Source: Sulfuricaulis sp.
GTDB taxonomy: Bacteria > Pseudomonadota > Gammaproteobacteria > Acidiferrobacterales > Sulfurifustaceae
Direction: 5' to 3'
DNA length: 32,227 bases
Assembly (NCBI GenBank): GCA_024654125.1
Contig: JANLIC010000282.1
Location: 1-32,227, forward strand
The position numbers and the translations under genes were made by a program. The notes beneath the pieces were generated by a model that was not told the origin of the DNA, did no database searches, and was given only the letters and a program-made list of their open reading frames with translations. Of this stretch, positions 1-8,803 are shown piece by piece. Within the stretch, counting starts at the first letter, position 1. The number at the start of each line of letters is the position of its first letter.

Positions 1-2
1 CT

Positions 3-1847
<1,845 letters not shown>

Positions 1848-1920
1848 TGTGATTAACCGCTGGCGTCTGCCGCCGTATAAGGTGTTGTGTTGAAACGTAA
1901 ATGACCGCAAAAAACGCGGA

Positions 1921-1949
1921 AGTATAGCCTAAGTGGCTACGCGCCCCAA
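1921..1949 (-). promoter_or_regulatory. Possible rpoD-proximal promoter
   Basis: On the minus strand a TTGGGG hexamer (1944-1949) and TATACT (1921-1926, 5/6 match to TATAAT) are separated by 17 bp in the 107-bp gap between dnaG and rpoD. A start near 1914 would give a leader of about 67 nt. Internal promoters before rpoD are known in E. coli; this one is inferred from sequence only and the -35 is weak. Confidence 0.35.
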
Positions 1950-1954
1950 ACTTT

Positions 1955-3739
1955 TCAATGGCGTGGGGGAGATAGGCGGGAATTATCTCTCTTGAGGCTC
2001 AATAATCGTGCCAATTCATCTTTTTCAGCCTGATTCAAATCTCCGGCCTCCTTTTTATGCAACAACCGCTCAGTTTTTTGTCGAGTGCAGGCCGCTTGGA
2101 GACGGATCATCACACCCGTAAATTCCGCCTCAAGATCGTGATCCAGGGCCGGGTGCTGCCAAAAGGCCAGTTTGGCCAGATTCTGTTTGTGATCGCTATC
2201 TCTAAAATTCTCAATTATAGAGGCTGTATTCAGATTTGCAGCCCCTTTGATAACATCCAGTACTTCGATCAGCAAGGGGACACCCGGCATTTCCAGGTCG
2301 GCCAAGATCCATTCATTACTCACGGCCCGTGCCAGCTCCGGCCGCTGCAACAATATGGCGATGGCCAGGCGCACCATCGACGGCGGCTCGCGCGGACCGC
2401 TGCTGGAAGAGCGAATTTCGCGCGGATGCGCCACAGATTCAGGATTCCCAGCGATCATGGATAACTTATCAGTTTCTACGCGGCTCAGCTCGGCCAACCG
2501 GTCCAGCATCATCTGGCGCAGGACGCCTGCCGGCATTTTTGACAATAACGGGCGGGCCAGCTCCACCAGACGGGCGCGCCCGTCCAACCGCCCCAGATCC
2601 ACTTGGCGCGACAGGGTATCGAACAGATAGTCTGGTAAGGGAGTCGCCTTTCGGAGACGGGCGAGAAACGCCTCCCGGCCTTCCTTGCGCACCAGCGTGT
2701 CCGGGTCATCGCCTTCGGGCAGAAACAGGTAGCTGATCTGACGGCCTTCGCGCAGGACGGGCAGGGCATTCTCCAGCGCACGCCACGCCGCCTCGCGTCC
2801 GGCCCGGTCGCCGTCAAAACAGAAAACCACTTCCGGCGCGTGCCGAAACAAACGCTCTAAATGGTCGCGGGTGGTGGCGGTGCCGAGCGTGGCCACCGGA
2901 AAATCGATCCCGAACTGGGCCAGCGCCACGACGTCCATGTAGCCCTCGACTACCAGCACGCGATTTTCGCGCTTGATGGCGTCACGCGCATGAAACAGCC
3001 CGTACAGCTCGCGCCCCTTGTGAAACAGCGGCGTTTCCGGGGAGTTGAGGTATTTGGGCTCGCCCTGGTCGATGATACGCCCGCCAAAAGCAACTATCCG
3101 TCCGCGGTGATCCTCTATCGGGAACATGACACGGTCGCGAAAGCGATCGTAATAGCCGCCGTTATCCTTTTTCACCGTAAGGCCGGCGCGCACCAGGGCC
3201 TCGCGGCGGCTGTCGTCCATGCCGAGAACACGCAGCAGGTTGTCCCAGCCATCCGGGGCGAATCCGAGGTTAAATTCATTGGCGATCTCACCGGTGATGC
3301 CGCGCCCCTTCAGGTAATTGACCGCACGCGGCGCCTGCGGATGTTCGCGCAATTGTTGCCGATAATAGCGCGCGGCCTCGCGCATGAGTTCGATCAGGTC
3401 CGCGCCAGTGTCCTTGTCTTTCTCGAAAGCTGCCCCGGCTTCCTTGGGAACCGTCAGGCCCGCGCGCGCGGCCAGCTCCTCAACCGCCTCCACGAAACTC
3501 ATGTGCTCGTAATCCATGAGGAAGCCGATGGCCGAACCGTGCGCGCCGCAACCGAAGCAATGGTAGAACTGCTTGTCGGCGCTCACCGTGAAAGACGGGG
3601 TTTTTTCCTCGTGGAACGGGCAGCAGGCCTTGTAGTCCTTGCCGGCCTTGCGCAGCGGCACGCGCGCGTCGATGACATCCACGATGTCGGAGCGTGTCAA
3701 CAATTCGTCGATGAAAGGTTTGGGAATGCGGCCGGCCAT
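1955..3739 (-). CDS. dnaG: DNA primase DnaG
   Basis: Synthesises RNA primers for replication and contacts DnaB helicase through its C-terminal domain. It is 594 aa (E. coli 581). The N-terminal CHC2 zinc-binding site has C40, H43, C61 and C64, the same positions I recall for E. coli. The Toprim catalytic core follows with EGYMD (E265) and DGDRAG (D309, D311), then a variable linker and a helicase-binding C-terminus. The ATG at 3739 is the natural start (MAGRIPKPFIDELLTRSDIVD). No Shine-Dalgarno precedes it, but a TAGAAT hexamer at 3746-3751 would place a transcription start on the A of the ATG. It sits between yqeY (186 bp upstream, with a palindromic repeat) and rpoD. Confidence 0.97.
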   Translation of the reverse strand: MAGRIPKPFIDELLTRSDIVDVIDARVPLRKAGKDYKACCPFHEEKTPSFTVSADKQFYHCFGCGAHGSAIGFLMDYEHMSFVEAVEELAARAGLTVPKEAGAAFEKDKDTGADLIELMREAARYYRQQLREHPQAPRAVNYLKGRGITGEIANEFNLGFAPDGWDNLLRVLGMDDSRREALVRAGLTVKKDNGGYYDRFRDRVMFPIEDHRGRIVAFGGRIIDQGEPKYLNSPETPLFHKGRELYGLFHARDAIKRENRVLVVEGYMDVVALAQFGIDFPVATLGTATTRDHLERLFRHAPEVVFCFDGDRAGREAAWRALENALPVLREGRQISYLFLPEGDDPDTLVRKEGREAFLARLRKATPLPDYLFDTLSRQVDLGRLDGRARLVELARPLLSKMPAGVLRQMMLDRLAELSRVETDKLSMIAGNPESVAHPREIRSSSSGPREPPSMVRLAIAILLQRPELARAVSNEWILADLEMPGVPLLIEVLDVIKGAANLNTASIIENFRDSDHKQNLAKLAFWQHPALDHDLEAEFTGVMIRLQAACTRQKTERLLHKKEAGDLNQAEKDELARLLSLKRDNSRLSPPRH

Positions 3740-3745
3740 GCGGCT

Positions 3746-3751
3746 ATTCTA
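3746..3751 (-). promoter_or_regulatory. Possible -10 box for leaderless dnaG mRNA
   Basis: TAGAAT on the minus strand ends 7 nt before the A of the dnaG ATG. No good -35 is visible at 16-18 bp. One of several such boxes in this window. Inference from sequence only. Confidence 0.3.
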
Positions 3752-3801
3752 AACAGGCCGCGGGGAAGCGGAGAAACTAAATCTGTGCTTGCTGAAAAAG
3801 A

Positions 3802-3930
3802 GCTAAAAATTAGAGATTTTGGCCGAGTACGAGGCGCGACGTTTGCGAGAAGTGGGGTTAACTTGAGCGGTTAATGAGCATTCGAGCAGACGGCGCAACG
3901 ACGTAATCGGGCAAAAGATCAATTTTTAGC
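3802..3930. repeat. MITE-like imperfect palindromic repeat
   Basis: About 129 bp bounded by GCTAAAAATT (3802-3811) and AATTTTTAGC (3921-3930). The similarity continues inward as imperfect inverted arms of about 38 bp: GCCGAGTACGAGGCGCGACG on the left against GGCGCAACGACGTAATCGGG on the right. There is no ORF of its own. The right end overlaps the TAA stop of yqeY (3926-3928). The form is that of a non-autonomous, palindromic intergenic element, and the transcript could fold into a long hairpin between yqeY and dnaG. I recall similar palindromes in other gammaproteobacteria but cannot confirm a family. Confidence 0.6.
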
Positions 3931-4375
3931 CGGCGCCGAGTTTGGCTTTGACTTTGCCGCCCACCTGCCCCATGTCGGCGCGGCCCTGAAGCTTGGGCTT
4001 GAGCACGCCCATGACCTTGCCCATGTCCTTGACCGATGCGGCGCCAGTGGCAGCAATGGCTTCGGCAACGTGTTTTTCGATCTCGGCCTCACTCAATTGT
4101 TGCGGCAGATAGGCCTGATACAAGGCGATCTCGCTGGATTCCTTGTCGGCCAGCTCCTGGCGCCCGCCTTTGACGTACTGCTCGATCGACTCGCGCCCCT
4201 GCTTCACGAGTTTTTCGATCACGGTGATGACCTGCGAGTCGTCGAGCTGGATACGCTCATCCACTTCGCGCCGCTGGATCGCGGCGCTCAGCATGCGCAG
4301 CGTGCCCAGGCGCGACTCATTCTTGTCGCGCATGGCCTGCTTGATGTCGTCTTTGATTTTTTCCTTAAGGCTCAT
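3926..4375 (-). CDS. yqeY: YqeY / GatB-domain protein
   Basis: 149-aa helical protein of the YqeY family, related to the C-terminal tRNA-binding domain of amidotransferase GatB. The family commonly lies between rpsU and dnaG; its molecular role is not settled. Visible hallmarks are MSLKEKIKDDIKQAMR at the N-terminus, RLGTLRMLSAAIQRREVD, LVKQGRESIEQY, YLPQQLSEAEIEKHV and KDMGKVMGVLKPKLQGRADM. It starts 21 bp after rpsU, so the two are probably co-transcribed. Its stop codon lies in the outer arm of the palindromic repeat that separates it from dnaG. Confidence 0.93.
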   Translation of the reverse strand: MSLKEKIKDDIKQAMRDKNESRLGTLRMLSAAIQRREVDERIQLDDSQVITVIEKLVKQGRESIEQYVKGGRQELADKESSEIALYQAYLPQQLSEAEIEKHVAEAIAATGAASVKDMGKVMGVLKPKLQGRADMGQVGGKVKAKLGAG

Positions 4376-4396
4376 CGCCCAAGAGAGGAAGGAAAA

Positions 4397-4633
4397 TCAG
4401 GGGCGGGTGGAAGTTGTAGCGGGCGCGGGAGGACGCGGGTTAGTGCGGCGCATGAGCTTCTTAAGTTCGCGCTTGCGCGCCGCGGCGGCCTTGCGCTTGC
4501 GGATTTCGGTCGGCTTTTCGTAGTGCTCGCGTTTGCGCATCTCGGTGAACACGCCCGCCTTTTCGCACGAGCGGCGGAAACGGCGCAGAGCCATTTCGAA
4601 TGGTTCGTTGTCTTTAACCCGGACTGAAGGCAT
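4397..4633 (-). CDS. rpsU: 30S ribosomal protein S21
   Basis: Small-subunit ribosomal protein involved in translation initiation. It begins [19 protein letters not shown], and the [23 protein letters not shown] segment is diagnostic. The ATG at 4633 is chosen because a clear Shine-Dalgarno (GCGAGGAAAAAG) directly precedes it and upstream in-frame residues are not S21-like. It is 78 aa, against 71 in E. coli; the extra is a Pro/Thr-rich tail ([14 protein letters not shown]) after the usual Lys/Arg-rich helix. It is first in the rpsU-yqeY-dnaG-rpoD operon and divergent from tsaD. Confidence 0.96.
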   Translation of the reverse strand: MPSVRVKDNEPFEMALRRFRRSCEKAGVFTEMRKREHYEKPTEIRKRKAAAARKRELKKLMRRTNPRPPAPATTSTRP

Positions 4634-4759
4634 CTTTTTCCTCGCAATTATTAGGGCGGCAAAAGTCTCTTGAAAAGGTACACAAACTGGCGCTTCGTGG
4701 CTCTGAATCGAAGCCTTCATGCCGCCGTAATAATTGAAAATCATTTATGATTTCCATTA

Positions 4760-4788
4760 TTGACCCGGCATGTCCACGCCGTTATACG
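4760..4788 (+). promoter_or_regulatory. Candidate distal promoter for tsaD
   Basis: Plus-strand TTGACC (4760-4765, 5/6) and TATACG (4783-4788, 4/6) lie 17 bp apart, with a predicted start near 4795. It points at the rpsU promoter face to face, so the two would interfere. Inference only. Confidence 0.4.
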
Positions 4789-4818
4789 GTCTTGGCGGAC
4801 AGCTCAGGGTGCACCTTC

Positions 4819-4847
4819 GTTACATACCGTACCTCGCGTCGGGTCAA
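4819..4847 (-). promoter_or_regulatory. Candidate promoter for rpsU operon
   Basis: Minus-strand TTGACC (4842-4847, 5/6) and TGTAAC (4819-4824, 4/6) lie 17 bp apart. A start near 4812 would give a leader of about 180 nt to rpsU. The -35 falls in one arm of an inverted repeat (4840-4850), whose partner arm holds the -35 of the opposing candidate promoter. Inferred from consensus matches. Confidence 0.4.
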
Positions 4848-4950
4848 TAAAATACTGACGCGGCTGGCCGGTCGGATACGGAAAGGCGGCGATTCTATAG
4901 ATTCCAGCCGGCTTTGTACATCTTAGACGTTTAATAACGCCTCGTCTGTG

Positions 4951-4956
4951 TAAAAT
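4951..4956 (+). promoter_or_regulatory. Possible extended -10 box for leaderless tsaD mRNA
   Basis: TGTGTAAAAT, an extended -10 form, ends 7 nt before the A of the tsaD ATG at 4963. No Shine-Dalgarno is present in CGCCCT before the ATG. No convincing -35. Confidence 0.35.
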
Positions 4957-4962
4957 CGCCCT

Positions 4963-6003
4963 ATGCGTGTACTGGGCATCGAAACTTCCTGCGATGACAC
5001 CGGCATCGCCCTCTATGACTCCGAGGACGGTCTGCTGGCGCATCGACTGTTTTCCCAAACCGAGTTGCACCTCGATTACGGCGGGGTAGTGCCGGAATTG
5101 GCCTCGCGCGATCACATTCGGAAAGCCCTGCCATTGATCCGGAGGGTCATGCAGGAGGCCAACACCACTCCCGAGCAGATCCATGGCATCGCCTACACCT
5201 CCGGCCCGGGACTGGCCGGGGCGCTGCTCGTGGGTGCGGCGCTGGGCCGGTCGTTGGCCTACGCCTGGAACGTTCCGGCCGTGGGCGTCCATCATATGGA
5301 GGGGCACCTGCTCTCACCGATGCTGGAACCGGACCCGCCGGCGTTTCCCTTCACCGCGCTGCTGGTCTCCGGCGGACACACGCTGCTCGCCGATGTGCAG
5401 GCCCTGGGGCAATACACCATCCTGGGTGAATCCATGGACGATGCCGTGGGCGAGGCCTTCGACAAAACCGCCAAGCTGCTCGGCCTCGGCTATCCGGGCG
5501 GGCCGGCTATCGCCAAAGCGGCTGTGAGTGGTAATCCCAAACAATTCAGATTCCCGCGCCCCATGACGCAACGGCGCAAGACGCAGGGCGAGCATCCGGG
5601 TCTCGACTTCAGCTTCAGCGGTCTCAAGACCGCGGTGGTCACCGCGATACGGAACCAATCCCTCACATCACAATTCATCGCCAACGTCGCGGCCTCGTTC
5701 GAGGAAGCCGCGGTGGATGTGCTGGCCATCAAATGCGAATGGGCGCTGGAGCGGACCGGCGCGAAACAGCTGGTGGTGGCGGGCGGCGTCAGCGCCAACC
5801 TGAAACTGCGTGCGCGCCTGAAGCAGCTATCGGAAAAAATCCGGGTACGCGTGTACTTCCCGCGCCTGGAATTTGCCACCGACAACGGCGCCATGATCGC
5901 CTACGCCGGCTATTTGCGTCTGGCCAAGGGGCAACATGAACCCTTGTCGTTCGGTGCGCGAGCGCGCTGGCGCATCGAAGACATCGACACGGCGACTGCC
6001 TGA
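4963..6003 (+). CDS. tsaD: tRNA threonylcarbamoyladenosine transferase TsaD
   Basis: Transfers the threonylcarbamoyl group to A37 of ANN-decoding tRNAs, working with TsaB and TsaE. It is 346 aa (E. coli 337). Seen: the N-terminal GIETSCDDT motif, the metal-binding HHMEGH (H111, H115), [44 protein letters not shown], and [10 protein letters not shown] near the C-terminus with the metal-binding Asp. The ATG at 4963 begins MRVLGIETS as usual for the family. It is divergent from rpsU, as in E. coli, and ends 1 bp from the convergent plsY stop. Confidence 0.98.
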   Translation: MRVLGIETSCDDTGIALYDSEDGLLAHRLFSQTELHLDYGGVVPELASRDHIRKALPLIRRVMQEANTTPEQIHGIAYTSGPGLAGALLVGAALGRSLAYAWNVPAVGVHHMEGHLLSPMLEPDPPAFPFTALLVSGGHTLLADVQALGQYTILGESMDDAVGEAFDKTAKLLGLGYPGGPAIAKAAVSGNPKQFRFPRPMTQRRKTQGEHPGLDFSFSGLKTAVVTAIRNQSLTSQFIANVAASFEEAAVDVLAIKCEWALERTGAKQLVVAGGVSANLKLRARLKQLSEKIRVRVYFPRLEFATDNGAMIAYAGYLRLAKGQHEPLSFGARARWRIEDIDTATA

Positions 6004-6004
6004 C

Positions 6005-6589
6005 CTAGCGTCCGATCTTGGCTTCCGTGCCCGCCATCAGATTGCGGATATTGGAACGGTGGCGGAATATCAAAATCGCGCTCATGACGATCATGGTCGC
6101 AAGATACGGCGCGCTCGGTGACAGCCATGCCACGTACAGCGGCGCGGCCAGCGACGCCATCAGGGCCGACAACGAAGAATAACGGAACAATACCGCCACC
6201 AGCACCCACGTGGCGATTAAAGCCAGCCCGACCCAGGGGTTGAGCGCGAGCCACACACCGAGCGCCGTGGCGACACCCTTGCCGCCGTGGAAACCGAAGA
6301 AAACCGGAAACAGATGGCCGAGGAACGCCGCGAAGCCGGTTAGCGTGATAATCATGGGGTCTGCTGTCAGCGCTTGCGCCACGAGTACGGCGATCACTCC
6401 CTTCAGGATGTCACTCGCCAGCGTCAGGATGGCCGCGGTTTTACCGCCATAGCGCAGGATGTTGGTCGCGCCCGGGTTTTTCGAACCGGTCTCGCGCGGA
6501 TCTGGCAGACCCATGAGGCCGGCAATGACGACGGCGCTCGACACCGAGCCGAGCAGGTAGGCCAGCAACGGAAGAAAATATAGCCACAT
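6005..6589 (-). CDS. plsY: Glycerol-3-phosphate acyltransferase PlsY
   Basis: Inner-membrane enzyme that acylates glycerol-3-phosphate from acyl-phosphate, the first step of phospholipid synthesis. It is 194 aa, with about five hydrophobic segments. The family motif GSKNPGATN is at 35-43, with a Gly-rich GFHGGKGVATALG segment and a conserved FRYSSLSAL loop. It is convergent with tsaD (1-bp gap) and divergent from folB (40 bp). The -10-like boxes of plsY and folB overlap. Confidence 0.96.
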   Translation of the reverse strand: MWLYFLPLLAYLLGSVSSAVVIAGLMGLPDPRETGSKNPGATNILRYGGKTAAILTLASDILKGVIAVLVAQALTADPMIITLTGFAAFLGHLFPVFFGFHGGKGVATALGVWLALNPWVGLALIATWVLVAVLFRYSSLSALMASLAAPLYVAWLSPSAPYLATMIVMSAILIFRHRSNIRNLMAGTEAKIGR

Positions 6590-6591
6590 CG

Positions 6592-6621
6592 TTTAAAGTG
6601 AGCGGTGTTTTTCGTTATAGT
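6592..6621. promoter_or_regulatory. Overlapping divergent promoter region plsY/folB
   Basis: Plus strand: TTTAAA (6592-6597) and TATAGT (6616-6621), spacer 18 bp, start near 6628, 2 nt from the folB ATG. Minus strand: TATAAC (6614-6619), start near 6607, giving plsY a leader of about 18 nt. The two -10 boxes share bases in GTTATAGT. Consensus matching only. Confidence 0.4.
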
Positions 6622-6629
6622 GGCGACCC

Positions 6630-6983
6630 ATGGATATTATCTACCTCCACGACCTCAAGATCGAGTGCATCATCGGCGTCTGGGAGTGGGAACGACGCAT
6701 CAAGCAGACCATCATCCTCGATCTCGACATGGCCGCGGATATTCGTCGCGCCGCTGTCAGCGACAAGATCGGGGATACCCTCAATTACAAGGCCGTTTCC
6801 AAGCGTCTTAGCGATTTCGTCGGAAACTCGCAATTCCAGCTCGTGGAAACCCTGGCCGAAAAGATCGCGGAACTCCTGCTCGCCGAATTCAAGATTCAAT
6901 GGGTGCGCGTGCGCGTCAACAAGAAAGGCGCCGTCCGCGGGGCCGGCAACGTGGGAGTGATCATCGAGCGCGGGAAGGCCTGA
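6630..6983 (+). CDS. folB: Dihydroneopterin aldolase FolB
   Basis: Converts 7,8-dihydroneopterin to 6-hydroxymethyl-7,8-dihydropterin and glycolaldehyde in folate synthesis. It is 117 aa and aligns end to end with E. coli FolB (GVWEWER, SDKIGDTLNYKAV, LVETLAEKIAELLL, GNVGVIIERG). Candidate active-site residues are E21, Y53 and K98. The folK GTG start follows after 5 bp, so the two consecutive folate enzymes are co-transcribed. There is no obvious Shine-Dalgarno; a TATAGT box sits 8 nt upstream of the ATG. Confidence 0.96.
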   Translation: MDIIYLHDLKIECIIGVWEWERRIKQTIILDLDMAADIRRAAVSDKIGDTLNYKAVSKRLSDFVGNSQFQLVETLAEKIAELLLAEFKIQWVRVRVNKKGAVRGAGNVGVIIERGKA

Positions 6984-6988
6984 GCGCC

Positions 6989-7483
6989 GTGCCGCGGGTG
7001 TATGTCGGCATCGGTAGCAACATCGACCGGGAAACCAGCGTCCGTGGCGCCGTACGCGAGTTGGCGAGGCACTTCGGTCTGCTGACGCTCTCCCCCGTGT
7101 ATGAAACCCGGGCCTTCGGGTTCGAGGGCGGTAACTTTTACAATCTCGTGGTTGGTTTCGAATCCGCAGAATCCATCGAGCGTATCAAAGAATGGCTGTT
7201 CCAGGCTGAAACGCTTTTTGGACGTGAGCGCCAGGGTGACCGATACAACTCACGCACGCTCGATCTCGACCTGTTGCTTTACGGCGATACCGTACGACAC
7301 GACGACAAGGTGGATCTGCCGCACCCCGACATTCTCCGATACGCTTTCGTGCTGCGCCCGTTGGCGGATATCGCACCCGAGGTCACACATCCGGAAGCAG
7401 GATTGACCTGTTCCGAAATCTGGAAACATCTCAGCGGCGACAAACAGGGAATGCGGGTGGTGGATTTCCGCTTCAAGGACTAG
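6989..7483 (+). CDS. folK: 6-hydroxymethyl-7,8-dihydropterin pyrophosphokinase FolK
   Basis: Transfers pyrophosphate from ATP to hydroxymethyl-dihydropterin, the step after FolB. The start chosen is GTG at 6989 (VPRVYVGIGSN), 5 bp after the folB stop, with GGGAAGG about 10 nt upstream as ribosome-binding site. Longer in-frame extensions back to 6899 lie inside folB and look non-native. It is 164 aa. Motifs: YVGIGSNIDRE, SPVYETRAFGF, NFYNLVVGF, RTLDLDLLLYG and LPHPDILRYAFVLRPLADIAP. The stop TAG shares the palindrome CTAG (7480-7483) with the stop of the convergent glutaredoxin-like gene. Confidence 0.95.
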   Translation: MPRVYVGIGSNIDRETSVRGAVRELARHFGLLTLSPVYETRAFGFEGGNFYNLVVGFESAESIERIKEWLFQAETLFGRERQGDRYNSRTLDLDLLLYGDTVRHDDKVDLPHPDILRYAFVLRPLADIAPEVTHPEAGLTCSEIWKHLSGDKQGMRVVDFRFKD

Positions 7484-7932
7484 GGGTAACCGACATTTTT
7501 CAGCATTTCTTCGAGTTTATTTGCGGTGAAGCCGTCCATCCGTTGGTTGCCCACGAGAATAATCGGCACGCCTTTCCCCACGAGGCGCTTGTACTCCTGC
7601 CGGCCGATGTCGCTGGTTTCCACATCATACTCGCTGAAATAAATCCCCTTGGCTGCCAGATAATTCTTGGCCTTTTTGCAGACACCGCACCACGTCGTGC
7701 TCAGTATTTTTACCTCGCGCGGTCCGTAATCGTCTCCCTCCAGCACCACATCGCTCGCTTCGGTAAGGGTGCGAATTTTCACCTCTTCGGCGTTGGTGGC
7801 ACCAACCGGATTATCCGAAAAATGAATCCGTCCTTCGGCGTCGATCCATTTGTACACTTTGCCGGCCTGAACAGGATGCCAGCCCCCTGACAGAAAAACA
7901 GCTGTCAGCAAGACAGTGGAAAGGCGCAACAT
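7480..7932 (-). CDS. Exported DUF4124 plus glutaredoxin-like domain protein
   Basis: 150-aa protein with an N-terminal signal peptide (MLRLSTVLLTAVFLSGG, likely cleaved after VQA). A DUF4124-like segment follows (KVYKWIDAEGRIHFSDNP, about 25-42), then a glutaredoxin/thioredoxin fold from about 72 with CGVC (C82, C85) and GVPIILVGNQRMDGF, which carries the cis-Pro. It probably acts as a periplasmic thiol-disulfide protein; the substrate is unknown. It starts 7 bp after the pteridine reductase stop, so it is probably in an operon with that gene. Confidence 0.85.
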   Translation of the reverse strand: MLRLSTVLLTAVFLSGGWHPVQAGKVYKWIDAEGRIHFSDNPVGATNAEEVKIRTLTEASDVVLEGDDYGPREVKILSTTWCGVCKKAKNYLAAKGIYFSEYDVETSDIGRQEYKRLVGKGVPIILVGNQRMDGFTANKLEEMLKNVGYP

Positions 7933-7939
7933 GTTTTTA

Positions 7940-8692
7940 CTACATTACCACCCAGCGACCGCCGTCCACCGCCAGCACCTGTCCGGTGATGAAACCGGCG
8001 TCGCGAATGAGAAACAGCGCGGTGCGCGCCACGTCGTCGGTGTCACCGGACCGCTTGAGCGGCGTGCGCGAAATGATGCGCTGTTTGGACATCTCGTCGA
8101 GGTCGTGCTCGGGCCAGAGGATCACGCCCGGGGCAATGGCATTGGCCCGAATCTCCGGGCCAAGTTCGCGGGCCAGCGCCTTCGTGAGCATGATGATGCC
8201 GGCCTTGGCGACGCTGTAAATGAGATAGCCGATGAGGGGGCGATCACCGTAGATGTCCGCAATGTTGATGATGCACCCCCCGGTTTTTTTTAGGTGCGGC
8301 ACCGCCGCTTGAGATAGAAAATAAGGCGCCCGCAGGTTGGTGCCCACGATATCGTCCCACTGGGCCTCCGTGGCTCCACCCACGGGCGTGGGGTAGAACC
8401 GGGCGGCATTGTTAATGACGACATCCAGACGATCGAAGGATTCGACGGTTTCGAAAATCAGGTTCTTCGCCAACCGTTCGCCGTTGTTCAGGTCGCCACG
8501 CACCAGCATGACGCTTTCCGGCCGGGACTTGTGCAATTCATCCTGCAGCGCGTGGGCGGCCTTTTCCGAGGTGTGATAATGGATTACCAGCTTCATGCCC
8601 TGGGTGTGCAGCAAGCGTGCGATGGCGGCACCGATACGATGCGCACCGCCCGTGATCAGGGCCACCTTGCCTTCGAGGGGATTGTCCGGCAT
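7940..8692 (-). CDS. Pteridine reductase (PTR1/FolM-like short-chain dehydrogenase)
   Basis: 250-aa NADPH-type SDR. The nucleotide-binding motif is TGGAHRIG (14-21), a TGxxxRxG form with the basic residue typical of pteridine reductases. NNAA is at 94-97. The catalytic Tyr159 and Lys163 (YSVAK) are present, but Asp146 replaces the usual SDR serine 13 residues before the Tyr. That is the Asp/Tyr/Lys arrangement of Leishmania PTR1 (D181/Y194/K198). With folB and folK next door, a role in dihydropterin or dihydromonapterin reduction is likely. The alternative is an unrelated SDR, which the Asp makes less likely. Confidence 0.85.
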   Translation of the reverse strand: MPDNPLEGKVALITGGAHRIGAAIARLLHTQGMKLVIHYHTSEKAAHALQDELHKSRPESVMLVRGDLNNGERLAKNLIFETVESFDRLDVVINNAARFYPTPVGGATEAQWDDIVGTNLRAPYFLSQAAVPHLKKTGGCIINIADIYGDRPLIGYLIYSVAKAGIIMLTKALARELGPEIRANAIAPGVILWPEHDLDEMSKQRIISRTPLKRSGDTDDVARTALFLIRDAGFITGQVLAVDGGRWVVM

Positions 8693-8803
8693 AACGGAAG
8701 CCCTACTCGCTGCGCTCGTTCGTCTCGATCATAGAATATCCAGTATAGTTCCTGATTCCTGCAAGATACCGGTTGCCAGCCTTTGAGCCAATAGTCTTTC
8801 AGA

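Larger units (their letters stand above)
4634..4962. other. Divergent intergenic region rpsU/tsaD (329 bp)
   Basis: There is no convincing ORF. It holds the two face-to-face candidate promoters, an 11-bp perfect inverted repeat (TTATTGACCCG 4757-4767 and CGGGTCAATAA 4840-4850) and, at the right end, TAAAAT (4951-4956) preceded by TGTG. That last box would place a start exactly on the tsaD ATG. No LexA-like box, known for the E. coli operon, was recognised. Confidence 0.5.

Noticed and set aside
2861-3874. 337-codon plus-strand open frame opposite dnaG
   Set aside because: Antisense shadow of dnaG with no recognisable motif and no ribosome-binding site.
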